Below are positions 35,260-44,059 of a stretch of DNA of 64,000 nucleotides, one piece after another. Each line of letters begins with the position of its first letter. Positions within the stretch are counted from its first letter, which is position 1. The position numbers and the translations under genes were made by a program. The notes under the pieces are model-generated. The model worked only from the letters and a program-made list of their open reading frames with translations. It had not been told where the DNA came from and made no database searches. The stretch comes from Cupriavidus pampae (GTDB taxonomy: Bacteria > Pseudomonadota > Gammaproteobacteria > Burkholderiales > Burkholderiaceae), in NCBI RefSeq assembly GCF_914271485.1, contig NZ_CAJZAG010000002.1, forward strand, positions 372,001 through 436,000, given 5' to 3'.

Positions 35260-36789
35260 ATGAACGCAGCAACTCAAGCCGCGCCTGCGCGCGAGCTCAA
35301 TCATTTCATCGACGGTCGACGCGTTGCAGGCGTCAGCGGGCGCTTCAACGATGTGTTGGACCCCGCGCTGGGCCGCGTCACGGGCCGTGTGCCGGTGGCC
35401 AACGTTGACGAGGTGGCCGCCGCGGTCGCCGCTGCCAAAGCGGCATTCCCCGCATGGAGCGAAACCCCTCCCCTCAAGCGCGCGCGACTGATGTTCAAGT
35501 TCAAGGAACTGCTCGAGGCGCATGCCGACGAACTGGCCGAGCTGATTACGCGCGATCACGGCAAGCTGCTCTCCGATGCAAAGGGTGAAGTGGTACGCGG
35601 CATCGAGATCGTCGAACTGGCGTGCGGCATTCCCAGCCTGCTCAAGACCGATTTCACCGATCAGAGTGTCGCGGGCATGGACGCGTGGAACCTGCGGCAG
35701 CCGGTGGGCGTCGCGGTCGGCATCACGCCGTTCAACTTTCCGATGGTGGTGCCCTGCTGGATGTTCGTGATGGCGGCCGCTACCGGCAACACGTTCGTCC
35801 TGAAGCCCTCCGAGCGTACGCCCTCCGCCTCGATCCGTCTGGCCGAGTTGTTCATGGAAGCCGGTTTCCCCAAGGGCGTGTTCAATGTGTTGCATGGCAA
35901 CAGGCATTCGGTCGACGCGTTGATCACGCATCCCGACGTGGCCGCGGTCTCCGCCGTGGCATCGACGCCGGTGGCCGAGCATATCTATGGTCTGGGCGCG
36001 GGGCACGGCAAGCGCGTGCAGGCGCTGGGCAGTGCCAAGAACCACCTCGTCGTGATGCCCGATGCCAATCTTGATCAGGCCGTGGAAGCGTTGATCAACT
36101 CGGCTTACGGCTCGGCGGGCGAACGCTGCATGGCGACGTCGGTCGCGGTGGCCGTGGGCCGCACCGGCGATGAATTGATTGCACGCCTGGCCCCGCGCGT
36201 GCGCGCGCTCAGAATGGGTGCGGGTATCAACGACAAGCTCGATCTGGACATGGGTCCGCTGATCAACGCGGCGCATCATGCGAAGGTGACGGGCTATATC
36301 GAATCGGGCGTGGCGGCGGGTGCGAAGCTCGTGGTCGACGGCCGCGGCGTGGCACCGCCAACGGGCTACGAGGAAGGCTTCTTTATGGGTGGCTCACTGT
36401 TCGACGACGTGACAGCCGATATGCGCATCTATCGCGAGGAGATCTTCGGACCGGTGCTGTCGGTGGTGCGCGTGCCGGATCTGGCCAGCGCGATCGCGCT
36501 CGTGAATGCGCATGAGCTGGGCAACTGCGTGTCGCTCTTTACCGCTGATGGCGCCACTGCGCGCGCCTTTACGCGGCAGATCCAGGCCGGCATGGTGGGG
36601 ATCAACGTGCCGAGTCCGGTGCCCTCCGCCTGGCATTCGTTCGGCGGCTGGAAGCGCTCGCTGTTCGGCGATCATCATGCGTACGGCGAAGAAGCGGTGC
36701 GCTTCTACACCCGCTACAAGAGCGTGATGCAGCGCTGGCCCGAGAGCATCGACAAGGGTGCGGAGTTTGCCCTGCCCTCGTCGAAGTAA
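35260..36789 (+). CDS. mmsA: Methylmalonate-semialdehyde dehydrogenase (CoA-acylating)
   Basis: A 509-residue aldehyde dehydrogenase of the MMSDH type. The NAD fold region reads [16 protein letters not shown], the catalytic Cys is in [12 protein letters not shown], and the family-specific [19 protein letters not shown] and [15 protein letters not shown] stretches follow. It converts methylmalonate or malonate semialdehyde with CoA and NAD to propionyl- or acetyl-CoA in valine, inositol or beta-alanine catabolism. It sits alone in the T3SS locus with no mmsB or iol gene nearby, so it is probably an unrelated neighbour trapped during island assembly. It converges with the HrpF-like gene across a hairpin. 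Confidence 0.92.
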   Translation: MNAATQAAPARELNHFIDGRRVAGVSGRFNDVLDPALGRVTGRVPVANVDEVAAAVAAAKAAFPAWSETPPLKRARLMFKFKELLEAHADELAELITRDHGKLLSDAKGEVVRGIEIVELACGIPSLLKTDFTDQSVAGMDAWNLRQPVGVAVGITPFNFPMVVPCWMFVMAAATGNTFVLKPSERTPSASIRLAELFMEAGFPKGVFNVLHGNRHSVDALITHPDVAAVSAVASTPVAEHIYGLGAGHGKRVQALGSAKNHLVVMPDANLDQAVEALINSAYGSAGERCMATSVAVAVGRTGDELIARLAPRVRALRMGAGINDKLDLDMGPLINAAHHAKVTGYIESGVAAGAKLVVDGRGVAPPTGYEEGFFMGGSLFDDVTADMRIYREEIFGPVLSVVRVPDLASAIALVNAHELGNCVSLFTADGATARAFTRQIQAGMVGINVPSPVPSAWHSFGGWKRSLFGDHHAYGEEAVRFYTRYKSVMQRWPESIDKGAEFALPSSK

Positions 36790-36803
36790 GCTGGATCGAT
36801 AGA

Positions 36804-36839
36804 ACCAGGGGGCCGGGAGCGAACTCCCGGCACTCTGGT
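36804..36839. terminator. Hairpin between convergent mmsA and the HrpF-like gene
   Basis: GCCGGGAG (36812-36819), loop CGAA, CTCCCGGC (36824-36831), with an outer ACCAG/CTGGT pair (36804-36808, 36835-36839) separated by small bulges. It lies between two convergent stops and could serve both strands. There is no clear T-run, so a purely intrinsic terminator is uncertain. Confidence 0.6.
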
Positions 36840-39043
36840 CAACCGGCGGTGGCCTTGTGATAGGCCTTGTCGGCCTCGTTGTACGCCACGTCGGTGACCT
36901 GATCCTTCGCGGTGTCCTTGATGGCCTCCGGCAGGACTTCCTTGACGGTACGCGTGGCCGCGCCCTCCACGGCCGATTCCGCCACGTTGACCGCGCCCTT
37001 GATAAACGCCCCCGCGCCGGGCACGCCAATGCCGCTGATAGCGGCGCCGGCCAGATCGAGGCCAGCTTCCTTCTCGGCCGCTTCGATCTCCGCCTTGCTG
37101 CCACCGCCGGCCGCCACCGAGGCCACCTTCAGCTGGCCCGAGACAAAGCTCGTTCCCACCGAGATCGCGCCCGCGATCAGATTGCCCACGCCCGGGATGA
37201 TCTTGACCACCGCGCTGACGATCTGACCGACGATCTCGACGATCTTCGAGAACACCTTGAGCACGCCCTGCAGGAACTTCATAAAGCCGCCGCCCTTCGA
37301 CTTCTTCTCCTCGGGCTGATCCTGGGTGCCCGCAATCATCGCGCCCGCGGCGGCCTGGGCTTCCGGCGTGGTCGGCTCGTGCGACGGCGGAATCTCGGGT
37401 GGCGGCTGATCCTTGGTCTTGAGGTTGCCAACGAACTTGTCGAGATCCGCTTCACTGATCTTGCCGTCGTCTGCCGCGTGGATCGGATCGCCAGAATGGC
37501 CGCGCTTGCCGTTGTCGAGCATGCCGAACAGCAGCGGATCGTTGAGCAGCTGGTTGGCCGCCTTCTTCACCGACTCGCTCGCGTTGGGATCGTCGGCGAT
37601 CTTTTTCAGCTTGTCGCGGTTCATGGTGCCGCCATCGAAAAACGTGCCGCGATTGTCCTGCAGCGTCTTGATGGTTTCGCGCTCGTCGGGGTTCAGATTG
37701 ATCTCGTGCGAGATCGCATCGCACAGGTGGCCGCGCGAGATCGAACCACCGGGCGCGATCTGCGCGAAGGCATCCGGATGTTGCAGCATGTATTGCGCGG
37801 CGGCGATGACCTGCGGCGGCATCTTGCCCATGCCACCGGTGCCACTGACCATGTCCTCGAGCGTCTCGCGCGAGATGTTCTTGGGCAGATAGTCCGAATA
37901 GCGATACATCTCGCGCATCGCGTCGTTCTGCGTCATCGGCCGCGGCTTGGCATCTTTATCGGCTTCGTCCGACGGAATATAGTTGTCGACGAAGATGGCC
38001 GCCTGCTGCTGGTTGAACTCGCGAATCTCGCCGCGGCGCTCCGTCAACCGCTCGATATCCTTGCCCGAGAACTTGCCGTCCACCTTGCCGTTCTTGCCGG
38101 AGTCGACCATGGCGATCAGCGACGGGTTCTTCTGCATCTGCTGCAGCGCCTGACGCAGATCGTCGGGCGTCTTCGGGTCGTCAATCTTGGCCTGAATGTC
38201 CTTCTCGTTCTTGGGCAAGTCCTTCTGATGACGGCCCAGCACCGCGATGGTCTGGATATCGGCGTCGTTCAGCGGCGTGCTGTCGTCCTTGATGATGAAG
38301 TTGGAAAAGTCCTTGCCGCTCGCGATGTTGTCCTTGCCGCCGAGGTGTTCCTTGAACTGCGCGCCGCCATCGGCGGTCAGCGCCTGCGCGGCCGCACGCA
38401 GCTCGGGCGGTGCATTCTCGTTGTTGGCAAGCGCCACCACATCGTCGTAGCTAAGCATCTTGCCCTGCATCGACGGATCGGTGTCCATCCAGTTGTAGAC
38501 GGTGCGCGCGGCCTGACCGAACGACGGCGGTTCGGGGGGCTGCTGCGGTGGCGTCTCGACCGGCGGTGCATCGGCGGGCGGCGCCTCCACGGGCGGCTGG
38601 TCGACCACCGCGGTGGTGACCTGAGGCGGTACTGCCGGGCGCTCGGTGCCCGGTGGAATCACGAGGCCGGTATTGACGTGAATCGGCAAGGCGGGCGTCA
38701 AGGGCGCCGAAGGCAGCGTGACCGGCGCGCTGACGCCATACGCCGACAGATCGATCGGCAACTCGGCCGGATCATCGAGACCCGCCGCGATCACCGACGG
38801 ATCGCGCGGCAGCGCAAGGAACTGGGCCGGGCCGTGCTGGGACAGTGGCATCATCATGACCGGTGCGGCCAGCACCTGCGGCGCATTGCCCTGCACCGGC
38901 AGCAGAACGCGTCCCGGTGCCTGCGGCGTCCGAAACATGGCGCCCACCTGCTCATCGATCGCAGTGGTATCGGCTGGGGGTTCGTCCACCGTGGTGGGCG
39001 GCAGGGTCGTATCTGGGCGATCCGCGGTGATTCGAAGTTCCAT
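36839..39043 (-). CDS. HrpF/NolX/HrpK-type type III translocator-like protein
   Basis: A 734-residue protein starting at MELRITADRPD (39043; an adjacent ATG at 39046 is equally possible). The first 170 residues are Pro-rich and disordered. From about 170 to 570 there are four related units of about 90 residues, each with a helix like APPELRAAAQAL, a GxxDGKIS/GKxDGKFS-type turn and a closing D-x-D-K-F/DIERL helix, which faintly resemble EF-hand loops. Residues 585-670 hold hydrophobic segments (FMKFLQGVLKVFSKIVEIVGQIVSAV, VGNLIAGAISVG) as in translocon proteins. HrpF, PopF and NolX share the repeat-plus-hydrophobic-tail plan. An hrpII box lies upstream. Likely role: pore in the host membrane. 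Confidence 0.75.
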   Translation of the reverse strand: MELRITADRPDTTLPPTTVDEPPADTTAIDEQVGAMFRTPQAPGRVLLPVQGNAPQVLAAPVMMMPLSQHGPAQFLALPRDPSVIAAGLDDPAELPIDLSAYGVSAPVTLPSAPLTPALPIHVNTGLVIPPGTERPAVPPQVTTAVVDQPPVEAPPADAPPVETPPQQPPEPPSFGQAARTVYNWMDTDPSMQGKMLSYDDVVALANNENAPPELRAAAQALTADGGAQFKEHLGGKDNIASGKDFSNFIIKDDSTPLNDADIQTIAVLGRHQKDLPKNEKDIQAKIDDPKTPDDLRQALQQMQKNPSLIAMVDSGKNGKVDGKFSGKDIERLTERRGEIREFNQQQAAIFVDNYIPSDEADKDAKPRPMTQNDAMREMYRYSDYLPKNISRETLEDMVSGTGGMGKMPPQVIAAAQYMLQHPDAFAQIAPGGSISRGHLCDAISHEINLNPDERETIKTLQDNRGTFFDGGTMNRDKLKKIADDPNASESVKKAANQLLNDPLLFGMLDNGKRGHSGDPIHAADDGKISEADLDKFVGNLKTKDQPPPEIPPSHEPTTPEAQAAAGAMIAGTQDQPEEKKSKGGGFMKFLQGVLKVFSKIVEIVGQIVSAVVKIIPGVGNLIAGAISVGTSFVSGQLKVASVAAGGGSKAEIEAAEKEAGLDLAGAAISGIGVPGAGAFIKGAVNVAESAVEGAATRTVKEVLPEAIKDTAKDQVTDVAYNEADKAYHKATAG

Positions 39044-39137
39044 CATTGCCTCTCGATAAGCTGACGTGAATGACGCCGGCACGGGCCGGGGCTCGGGAGG
39101 ATTATGAGAAGCACCCCAATGCGTGGCGGGCCCGATG

Positions 39138-39161
39138 CGAAACGCAGCGGCTCCATGCGAA
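39138..39161 (-). promoter_or_regulatory. hrpII-type box upstream of the HrpF-like gene
   Basis: TTCG-N16-TTCG on the minus strand (plus-strand CGAA at 39138-39141 and 39158-39161). CATAAT (39106-39101, minus) lies 31 bases downstream and fits the YANNRT -10 of HrpB-dependent promoters. It is back to back with the plus-strand box at 39166. Confidence 0.85.
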
Positions 39162-39165
39162 CCGC

Positions 39166-39189
39166 TTCGCCACCGCTATCGCCGGTTCG
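39166..39189 (+). promoter_or_regulatory. hrpII-type box upstream of the harpin-like gene
   Basis: TTCG at 39166-39169 and 39186-39189 with exactly 16 bases between. TACTGT (39222-39227) lies 32 bases downstream and fits the YANNRT -10. Only four bases separate it from the minus-strand box, so one short region drives two divergent HrpB-dependent transcripts. Confidence 0.85.
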
Positions 39190-39261
39190 CAGGCGCGTTC
39201 GCGTCACGCGCGAATGCTTTCTACTGTCGGGGCTCCATCCACGTCATGTCACGACCACACC

Positions 39262-39552
39262 ATGGCTCGTATCCCCAGCAACGGCTCTCACGCGCCGCCG
39301 CCACCGCCGCCTCCGGCCGGTGGCCACAACTCGAACGGCAATAACGGTTCGAACGGACCGAATGGTCCGAACGGCCCAAACGGTCCCAATGGCCCGAATG
39401 GTCCCAACAATGGCAATAACGATGGCTCCGGCGGCACGACCGATCCGTCGGTGCTCAACAGCGCGATGACGCAGCTGGTCCTGCAGGTGGGCCAGATGAT
39501 CATCGGGCAGGCCCGCAAAAACAAACCGCCCGATCCCGACAGCGACGAATGA
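39262..39552 (+). CDS. Small Gly-Pro-Asn repeat protein, harpin-like secreted candidate
   Basis: A 96-residue protein starting MARIPSNGSHAPPPP. It has a run of seven prolines, then Asn/Gly-rich sequence with a tandem NGS/NGP triplet repeat (39343-39405), a GNNDGSGG linker, an amphipathic helix (VLNSAMTQLVLQVGQMIIGQARKNK) and an acidic tail. There is no Cys and no aromatic residue. Small size, Gly/Asn richness, lack of Cys and control by an hrpII box with a correctly spaced -10 are the hallmarks of harpins such as Hpa1 or PopA, but I see no direct sequence match. The repeats use varied synonymous codons, so selection acts on the protein. It is not a named family. Confidence 0.7.
   Translation: MARIPSNGSHAPPPPPPPAGGHNSNGNNGSNGPNGPNGPNGPNGPNGPNNGNNDGSGGTTDPSVLNSAMTQLVLQVGQMIIGQARKNKPPDPDSDE
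39343..39405 (+). repeat. Seven-unit Asn-Gly-Pro/Ser coding repeat
   Basis: Seven 9-base units coding one NGS and six NGP triplets. Third-codon bases differ between units (AAC/AAT, GGA/GGC/GGT, CCA/CCC/CCG), so this is not a recent slippage product. At the protein level it is a short collagen-like Gly-Pro-Asn array. Confidence 0.9.
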
Positions 39553-39570
39553 CGCCTCGTCCGCGACGAG

Positions 39571-39596
39571 AAACGCCCGGCCCCGCCGGGCGTTTT
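39571..39596. terminator. Bidirectional terminator between harpin-like gene and secretin
   Basis: An 11-bp perfect stem (AAACGCCCGGC, 39571-39581, with its complement 39585-39595), a three-base loop and TTTT at 39593-39596. AAA at the left arm gives a T-run for the minus strand. It lies between the convergent stops at 39552 and 39601. Confidence 0.85.
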
Positions 39597-39600
39597 GCCG

Positions 39601-41628
39601 TCAGGGCGCGGCCGCCACGGCGGCGGCGGGCAGCATCGGCAACGGCGCGCGCTGGGCCGACACCGTGCGCATACCCGCCACCGCGCGCACATCGCGCACC
39701 ACGGTCGGCACCGCGGGCAGCGTACCGACGATGCCGGTGGGACCGCTGGTGGTATCGCCATTGAGGTCTGCCGGGCTCGGTGCGCGCAGGATGCGCGGCG
39801 TCACCAGGAACAGACGCTGGAACTTCTGCCCGGACTGGTTGCGATAGCGGAACAACCCGCCGATCCATGGGATCTTCGACAGGCCCGGCACGCCGGTTTC
39901 CTGCCGCTGGTCCTGTACCGCGGTATAGCCCGCGATCAACAGGCTCTCGCCTTCCGAGATCAAGGCCTGCGTGTCGATCGTGCTGTTCGATACCACCGGC
40001 AGGTTGCTGACGGTTTGCGACGTCAACTGGCCATCCTCGATATGCACGTTGAGCCGGATCTGCGACGGCGCGCCACCATTGTCGGAGCCGGGCACGATCA
40101 TCGGCAGCACACGCAGCGACACGCCGGCCGAGATGCCGTACAGATCCGCCGACTGGTAGCCGGACACCGGCACATAGAAGGTCTGCTTGTTGTCCATCAC
40201 GGCTTCGACGTTGTCGAGCGTGGCCACCTTGGGGCTCGCGTTCAGCGTGGCCTGGTCGGTCTGGGCCAGCGCACTGATACGTGACAGCAGGTACTTGCCG
40301 GCGCCACCGAGCACCGCCGTGAACACGCCGCCCACCGGCGTGGTCGGCAGCAGCGTGTTGCCGGCGCGGTCACGGTCGTTGGGGTTGCCGAAGCCGTTCG
40401 GATTCAGCGAGCCCGGATAACCAGCCTGCGCGTTCTGTCCGTTGCCGATCTCGAAGTCCACATGGCCCGAATGCGCGCGCCAGTCGACGCCGAGCTGCTG
40501 CAGCGCGTTGTCGGTGATCTCGATGATATTGGCATCGATCTCGAGCACGGCGGGCCGCACGTCGAGGGTTTCGATCAGCGACTGGAACGAACCCATGCGA
40601 TCGGGACGGCCGCGTACCAGAATCGAGTTGGTGCGCGGATCGGCCTGGATGATCGGCCGATCCTCCGGATAGACGTCGGTCACGCGCCCACCGCGACGTG
40701 CCGCCGGTGCAGCCCCGCCCTCGCCTGCCGCCGCGCCACCGGGCAACGGCGCGTTGGCGCCACCGCCGCCGCCTCCACCGGTCAGCCCCGGCAGGCCAAT
40801 GATCCAGCCGCCCTGCGACTCGGGTTGTCGCGGACGACTGCCGCCGCCCGGCGAGCCGGTATCGGTCTCGGAGACATTGCGCAGGCGGCGCGCATCCGAC
40901 TGCGGCGCGGTCTGCGAACCGATGCGGCCGCCATCGGGCTGATACAGGTCGCGCAGCATATTGGCCACGCCGCGAATCGTGATCGACTGGCCATCGACGG
41001 TCACGGTATGGTCCGAGGCCCACGCATAGCGCAGCGGAAACACACGCACGGCCTGACCGTGCTGCTGATCCACATGATTCTGATCGACGAGCTTGGCCAC
41101 GTCGTTCACGAGTTCGACATAGCGCGGCGGGCCGGACACCACCGCCGTGCGCGCGTCGTCGTCGAAGCGAATCGGAAAGCGCGGATCCTCGATCTGCAAT
41201 TTGGATAGCGAGCGGCGCAGCGCCGCGGTGGAGGCCGCCGACAGACCGATGGTGGTCGATACCACCTCGTCCGCGCTATAGATGCGTAACACCGCGCCAT
41301 CGTAGTACCAGATAAAGCCGAAGGTCGCCGCCATGCGTTCGAGCATCAGTTGCGGACGCGTGTCGAAGCGCCCGCTGACGGTGCCTTTGACCTTCGCCGA
41401 GATCTGCACGGCCACGCCCGCGCTGGCGCTGATATCGCGCAGCACTTCCTGGATGTCCTTGCGGTCCGCCACATAGCTGATATTGCTCGAGCGCCACGGA
41501 ATCGGCGCCGCCAGCGCCGCGGGTGCGAACATCGCCGAGAACGCCTGCAAGCCGAGTACCAGGCCGATGGCAGCGGTGCGCAGCGGCCGGCGCGCGCGAA
41601 AGGCAATGTTGCGGGATCGGTTAGCCAT
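39601..41628 (-). CDS. sctC: Type III secretion outer-membrane secretin SctC (HrcC)
   Basis: A 675-residue secretin. The signal peptide ends near ALAAPIPW. N0/N1 domains follow (IPWRSSNISYVADRKDIQEVLRDISASAG). A long linker is rich in Gly and Pro (GGGGGGGANAPLPGG). The secretin domain runs from about 370 (LEIDANIIEITDNALQQLGVDWR) and ends with the GESLLIAGY and VPGLSKIPWIGGLFRYRNQ motifs typical of secretins. It forms the outer-membrane ring of the injectisome. Its start overlaps the stop of the AraC activator gene by eight bases, so the two are co-translated. The C-terminal tail is Ala/Pro-rich. Confidence 0.93.
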   Translation of the reverse strand: MANRSRNIAFRARRPLRTAAIGLVLGLQAFSAMFAPAALAAPIPWRSSNISYVADRKDIQEVLRDISASAGVAVQISAKVKGTVSGRFDTRPQLMLERMAATFGFIWYYDGAVLRIYSADEVVSTTIGLSAASTAALRRSLSKLQIEDPRFPIRFDDDARTAVVSGPPRYVELVNDVAKLVDQNHVDQQHGQAVRVFPLRYAWASDHTVTVDGQSITIRGVANMLRDLYQPDGGRIGSQTAPQSDARRLRNVSETDTGSPGGGSRPRQPESQGGWIIGLPGLTGGGGGGGANAPLPGGAAAGEGGAAPAARRGGRVTDVYPEDRPIIQADPRTNSILVRGRPDRMGSFQSLIETLDVRPAVLEIDANIIEITDNALQQLGVDWRAHSGHVDFEIGNGQNAQAGYPGSLNPNGFGNPNDRDRAGNTLLPTTPVGGVFTAVLGGAGKYLLSRISALAQTDQATLNASPKVATLDNVEAVMDNKQTFYVPVSGYQSADLYGISAGVSLRVLPMIVPGSDNGGAPSQIRLNVHIEDGQLTSQTVSNLPVVSNSTIDTQALISEGESLLIAGYTAVQDQRQETGVPGLSKIPWIGGLFRYRNQSGQKFQRLFLVTPRILRAPSPADLNGDTTSGPTGIVGTLPAVPTVVRDVRAVAGMRTVSAQRAPLPMLPAAAVAAAP

Positions 41629-43069
41629 GGATGGTCTCGGACGGCGATTCGTGGAATTGGCGGCGATAGTTCTTCAACAGCGAGGAGCGGCTCGTAAAGC
41701 CCCAGCGGCTGGCGGTGTCGAGCACGGTGGCCTGTGTGCGCGTGTCGTCGAGCAGCTCGCCGCGCACGCCTTCCAGCCGCAACTGACGGATCAGCGCACT
41801 GGGCGACATCCCGAGCGATCGTTTGAACTCCATCTGCAACGCGCGCTCCGTCACGTCGATATGCGCAGCCACTTCGCGCGTGGTCAGCGTGCTGTGGCCG
41901 ATGTTCTCGACGATGTAGAGATAGGCGCGACGGTACTTGGCGGGCAGACGTCCGGCGATATCATCCGCGCGGGCCTGGGCAGCAGAATCGGCGCGCGGAT
42001 CCTGCGCGCGCATCGATATCACCTCGGTGCGCAGCCGGTGCAGCGCTTCCTGCGAATAGATCATCCATAGATCGAGTGCGGAGGCCACTTGTCCGCGCAG
42101 CGCAGCCACCTTGCCGCTCGCATACAGCAGATCCAGATGACCACGCACCGCGCCAGCGGTATCGCCGCGCTTGTCGAGCGTGCTGTAGAGCCGGTCCGTG
42201 AGCAACGAGAAGCCGCCGCCGAGCGCGGCCATCAGCGAATCGATGCGCATATGCGCGTGTACCACCGTGCGCTCCGGTAGGGACAACGCATCCATGCGCG
42301 TCGGCAGCATGCGCGCCGCGTCGCCGTCTCCGGCGGCGGTGGCGGCGAGTTCGGTCAGGTAGGACGCGTGACGCGCCATGAGCGTGAGGGTCCACGGGCC
42401 GCTCGCGATGCCGCGCAAGGACGCCGCCACCGCCGCATCCTGCGGCAATGAGGATGGCGAAGCTGCGCGCACCGATTGCCAGAACACATGGTCGGCCAGC
42501 CCCGGCGACCAGCGGATGGTCAACTGAATGCCGATATCGAGCGCCAGCAGTTCCACCAGTTCCGCCCACAGCTTGTCGTCGGCCATGGCCGCACTGTTGC
42601 GCGCCTGGGCAATCGCATGCTCGGCCGCGCGCTGGTGGCCAAGCTGATGATCAATCAGCGCCAGCGCGAGCGCCGCTTCAGTTCGTTCGGCTGCACTGGC
42701 GGCATCGTCATGCATGATGCGCGTGAAGCAGTTGCGCGCCAGGCTGGTGCGGTTGCGCTTGAAGGCCTGCCAGCCGGTGTTGCGGCACGATACGAGTCGA
42801 AGCTGCTCGGCGTCGCGGCATACGCGCTGGGCGCGTGCATAGCCTTGCTCTGCTTCTTCATCGAGGTCGCGCAAGGCCAGCGCGTCGGACAGGGCCTGCA
42901 GCCGCACCATCGCCGTCACGCCCAGCTGCCGCTCGTCGCCGTCGGCGGCATCCGCCACCAACGCGTAGGCCTGTTGCCAGTCAGCCTCGAACACTGCCTG
43001 CGCGTAGCGCGGCAGATGCGCGCGGGCGGCAATGCCGCTTGCCAGCGCAAAATAGATTCCGCTCACCAT
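41621..43069 (-). CDS. hrpB: AraC-family T3SS activator (HrpB/HrpX type)
   Basis: A 482-residue regulator. Residues 1-370 are helical and TPR-like (repeated A/L-rich helices such as AEHAIAQARNSAAM). Residues 375-480 are an AraC/XylS double HTH (YIVENIGHSTLTTREVAAHIDVTERALQMEFKRSLGMSPSALIRQLRLEGVRGELL, then VLDTASRWGFTSRSSLLKNYRRQFHESPSE). Length and architecture match HrpB of Ralstonia (about 477 residues) and HrpX of Xanthomonas. It is predicted to bind the TTCG-N16-TTCG boxes present in this locus. No such box precedes its own start, in line with HrpG-type control of hrpB. It is upstream of and overlaps sctC. Confidence 0.88.
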   Translation of the reverse strand: MVSGIYFALASGIAARAHLPRYAQAVFEADWQQAYALVADAADGDERQLGVTAMVRLQALSDALALRDLDEEAEQGYARAQRVCRDAEQLRLVSCRNTGWQAFKRNRTSLARNCFTRIMHDDAASAAERTEAALALALIDHQLGHQRAAEHAIAQARNSAAMADDKLWAELVELLALDIGIQLTIRWSPGLADHVFWQSVRAASPSSLPQDAAVAASLRGIASGPWTLTLMARHASYLTELAATAAGDGDAARMLPTRMDALSLPERTVVHAHMRIDSLMAALGGGFSLLTDRLYSTLDKRGDTAGAVRGHLDLLYASGKVAALRGQVASALDLWMIYSQEALHRLRTEVISMRAQDPRADSAAQARADDIAGRLPAKYRRAYLYIVENIGHSTLTTREVAAHIDVTERALQMEFKRSLGMSPSALIRQLRLEGVRGELLDDTRTQATVLDTASRWGFTSRSSLLKNYRRQFHESPSETIHG

Positions 43070-43234
43070 CTGACTTCCCCTTCTTCGTTATGCGTCGTTG
43101 CCTGGGGCTTCCGTTCCAGCAGAAGTTGAGACAACGATAGCGAAGAAGCGCTCGCATCAAACTCAAGAAACTCACACGCAATTCTCAATTTTTACGCGGT
43201 GAATTTCTTCGCTCGATGTTCGTTCGCGCATGCG

Positions 43235-44056
43235 TCAGTGACGCAGCTTCTCGAGCAGGCTGGAGAATCCGGTGAAGTGGATGGCATCGCGTACTTGCAC
43301 GGAGATCGCGCCGATCATGGCGACCAGCAGGACCACGCCGATCAGGCCGCGCAGTGGCTGGCTCAGCGAGTTCGGCTCGAGCTTGCCCGCGGCGCGGCCG
43401 ATGATGGATAGCCCGACGTCGATCAACACCAGCGCCAGCATGATGGGCGCGCAGATCTTGACCGCAGTGCTCAGCATGCCATTGCCTTGATCGATTGCCA
43501 GCGAGGCCGCGGCGTTGCCGAGGTCCGGCACGGCAGAGATCAATGGCCACCAGTGGTACGACTCGAATAGCACGCCCAGCAGCACGGTCATGCCGCCCGA
43601 GATATGGAACAGCGTGATGGTCAGTTGCACGAGCAGCGAGGCGACCGGTGTACTCTGGTCGCCGTGCATCGGGTTGGTCATCTGCACGTTGTTGAAGCCT
43701 GCCAGATCGTCGATAAGCGTGCCCGCGGATTCCGCGATCCAGAAGATGATCGATGCCAGGTAACCGATCATCAGGCCGATGAAGGCTTCTTTCATCGTCA
43801 GCAGCAACATGTCGGGAATCGTGAGGTTCTCGAATGCCGCTGGCGATTGGCCAGCAGCGATAAACCACGTCATCAGGTAGCACGCGCCCGCGCGCACCGC
43901 GCCGGGCACGGCCTGCGACGACATGGCCGGCAGCACGAGGAAGATCGTCGTGACGCGAATGCCGGAGAGCGCGATCAGGAACAGCAGCCCATGGGCCTGC
44001 GTGTTGAGCGCAAGCAGCGCGCCGAGCGTGTTGGCGTCTATCGCGGAGTCGAGCAT
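43235..44056 (-). CDS. sctT: Type III export apparatus protein SctT (HrcT)
   Basis: A 273-residue inner-membrane protein of the SpaR/YscT/HrcT family, with about six to seven hydrophobic segments (HGLLFLIALSGIRVTTIFLVLPAM at the start, LVLIDVGLSIIGRAAGKL near the end) and the conserved FIGLMIGYLASIIFWIAESAGTLID stretch. It is part of the SctRST export gate. It is the last gene of the leftward core operon, three bases after sctO, and about 165 bases before the hrpB start, which probably has its own promoter. Confidence 0.93.
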   Translation of the reverse strand: MLDSAIDANTLGALLALNTQAHGLLFLIALSGIRVTTIFLVLPAMSSQAVPGAVRAGACYLMTWFIAAGQSPAAFENLTIPDMLLLTMKEAFIGLMIGYLASIIFWIAESAGTLIDDLAGFNNVQMTNPMHGDQSTPVASLLVQLTITLFHISGGMTVLLGVLFESYHWWPLISAVPDLGNAAASLAIDQGNGMLSTAVKICAPIMLALVLIDVGLSIIGRAAGKLEPNSLSQPLRGLIGVVLLVAMIGAISVQVRDAIHFTGFSSLLEKLRH

Positions 44057-44059
44057 GGG

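Noticed and set aside
34873..35272. Overlapping short minus-strand open frames upstream of mmsA
   Set aside because: They overlap in different frames, lack homology and ribosome sites, and lie in a probable regulatory region.
36857..39064. A 735-codon open frame antisense to the HrpF-like gene
   Set aside because: Same reason: composition of a shadow frame, no homology, and the minus-strand gene has repeats, hydrophobic segments and an hrpII box.
39343..39405. Possible CRISPR or minisatellite origin of the NGP repeat
   Set aside because: Units are 9 bases, in frame and with varied third codon positions, so it is a coding repeat; no CRISPR array was seen anywhere in the window.
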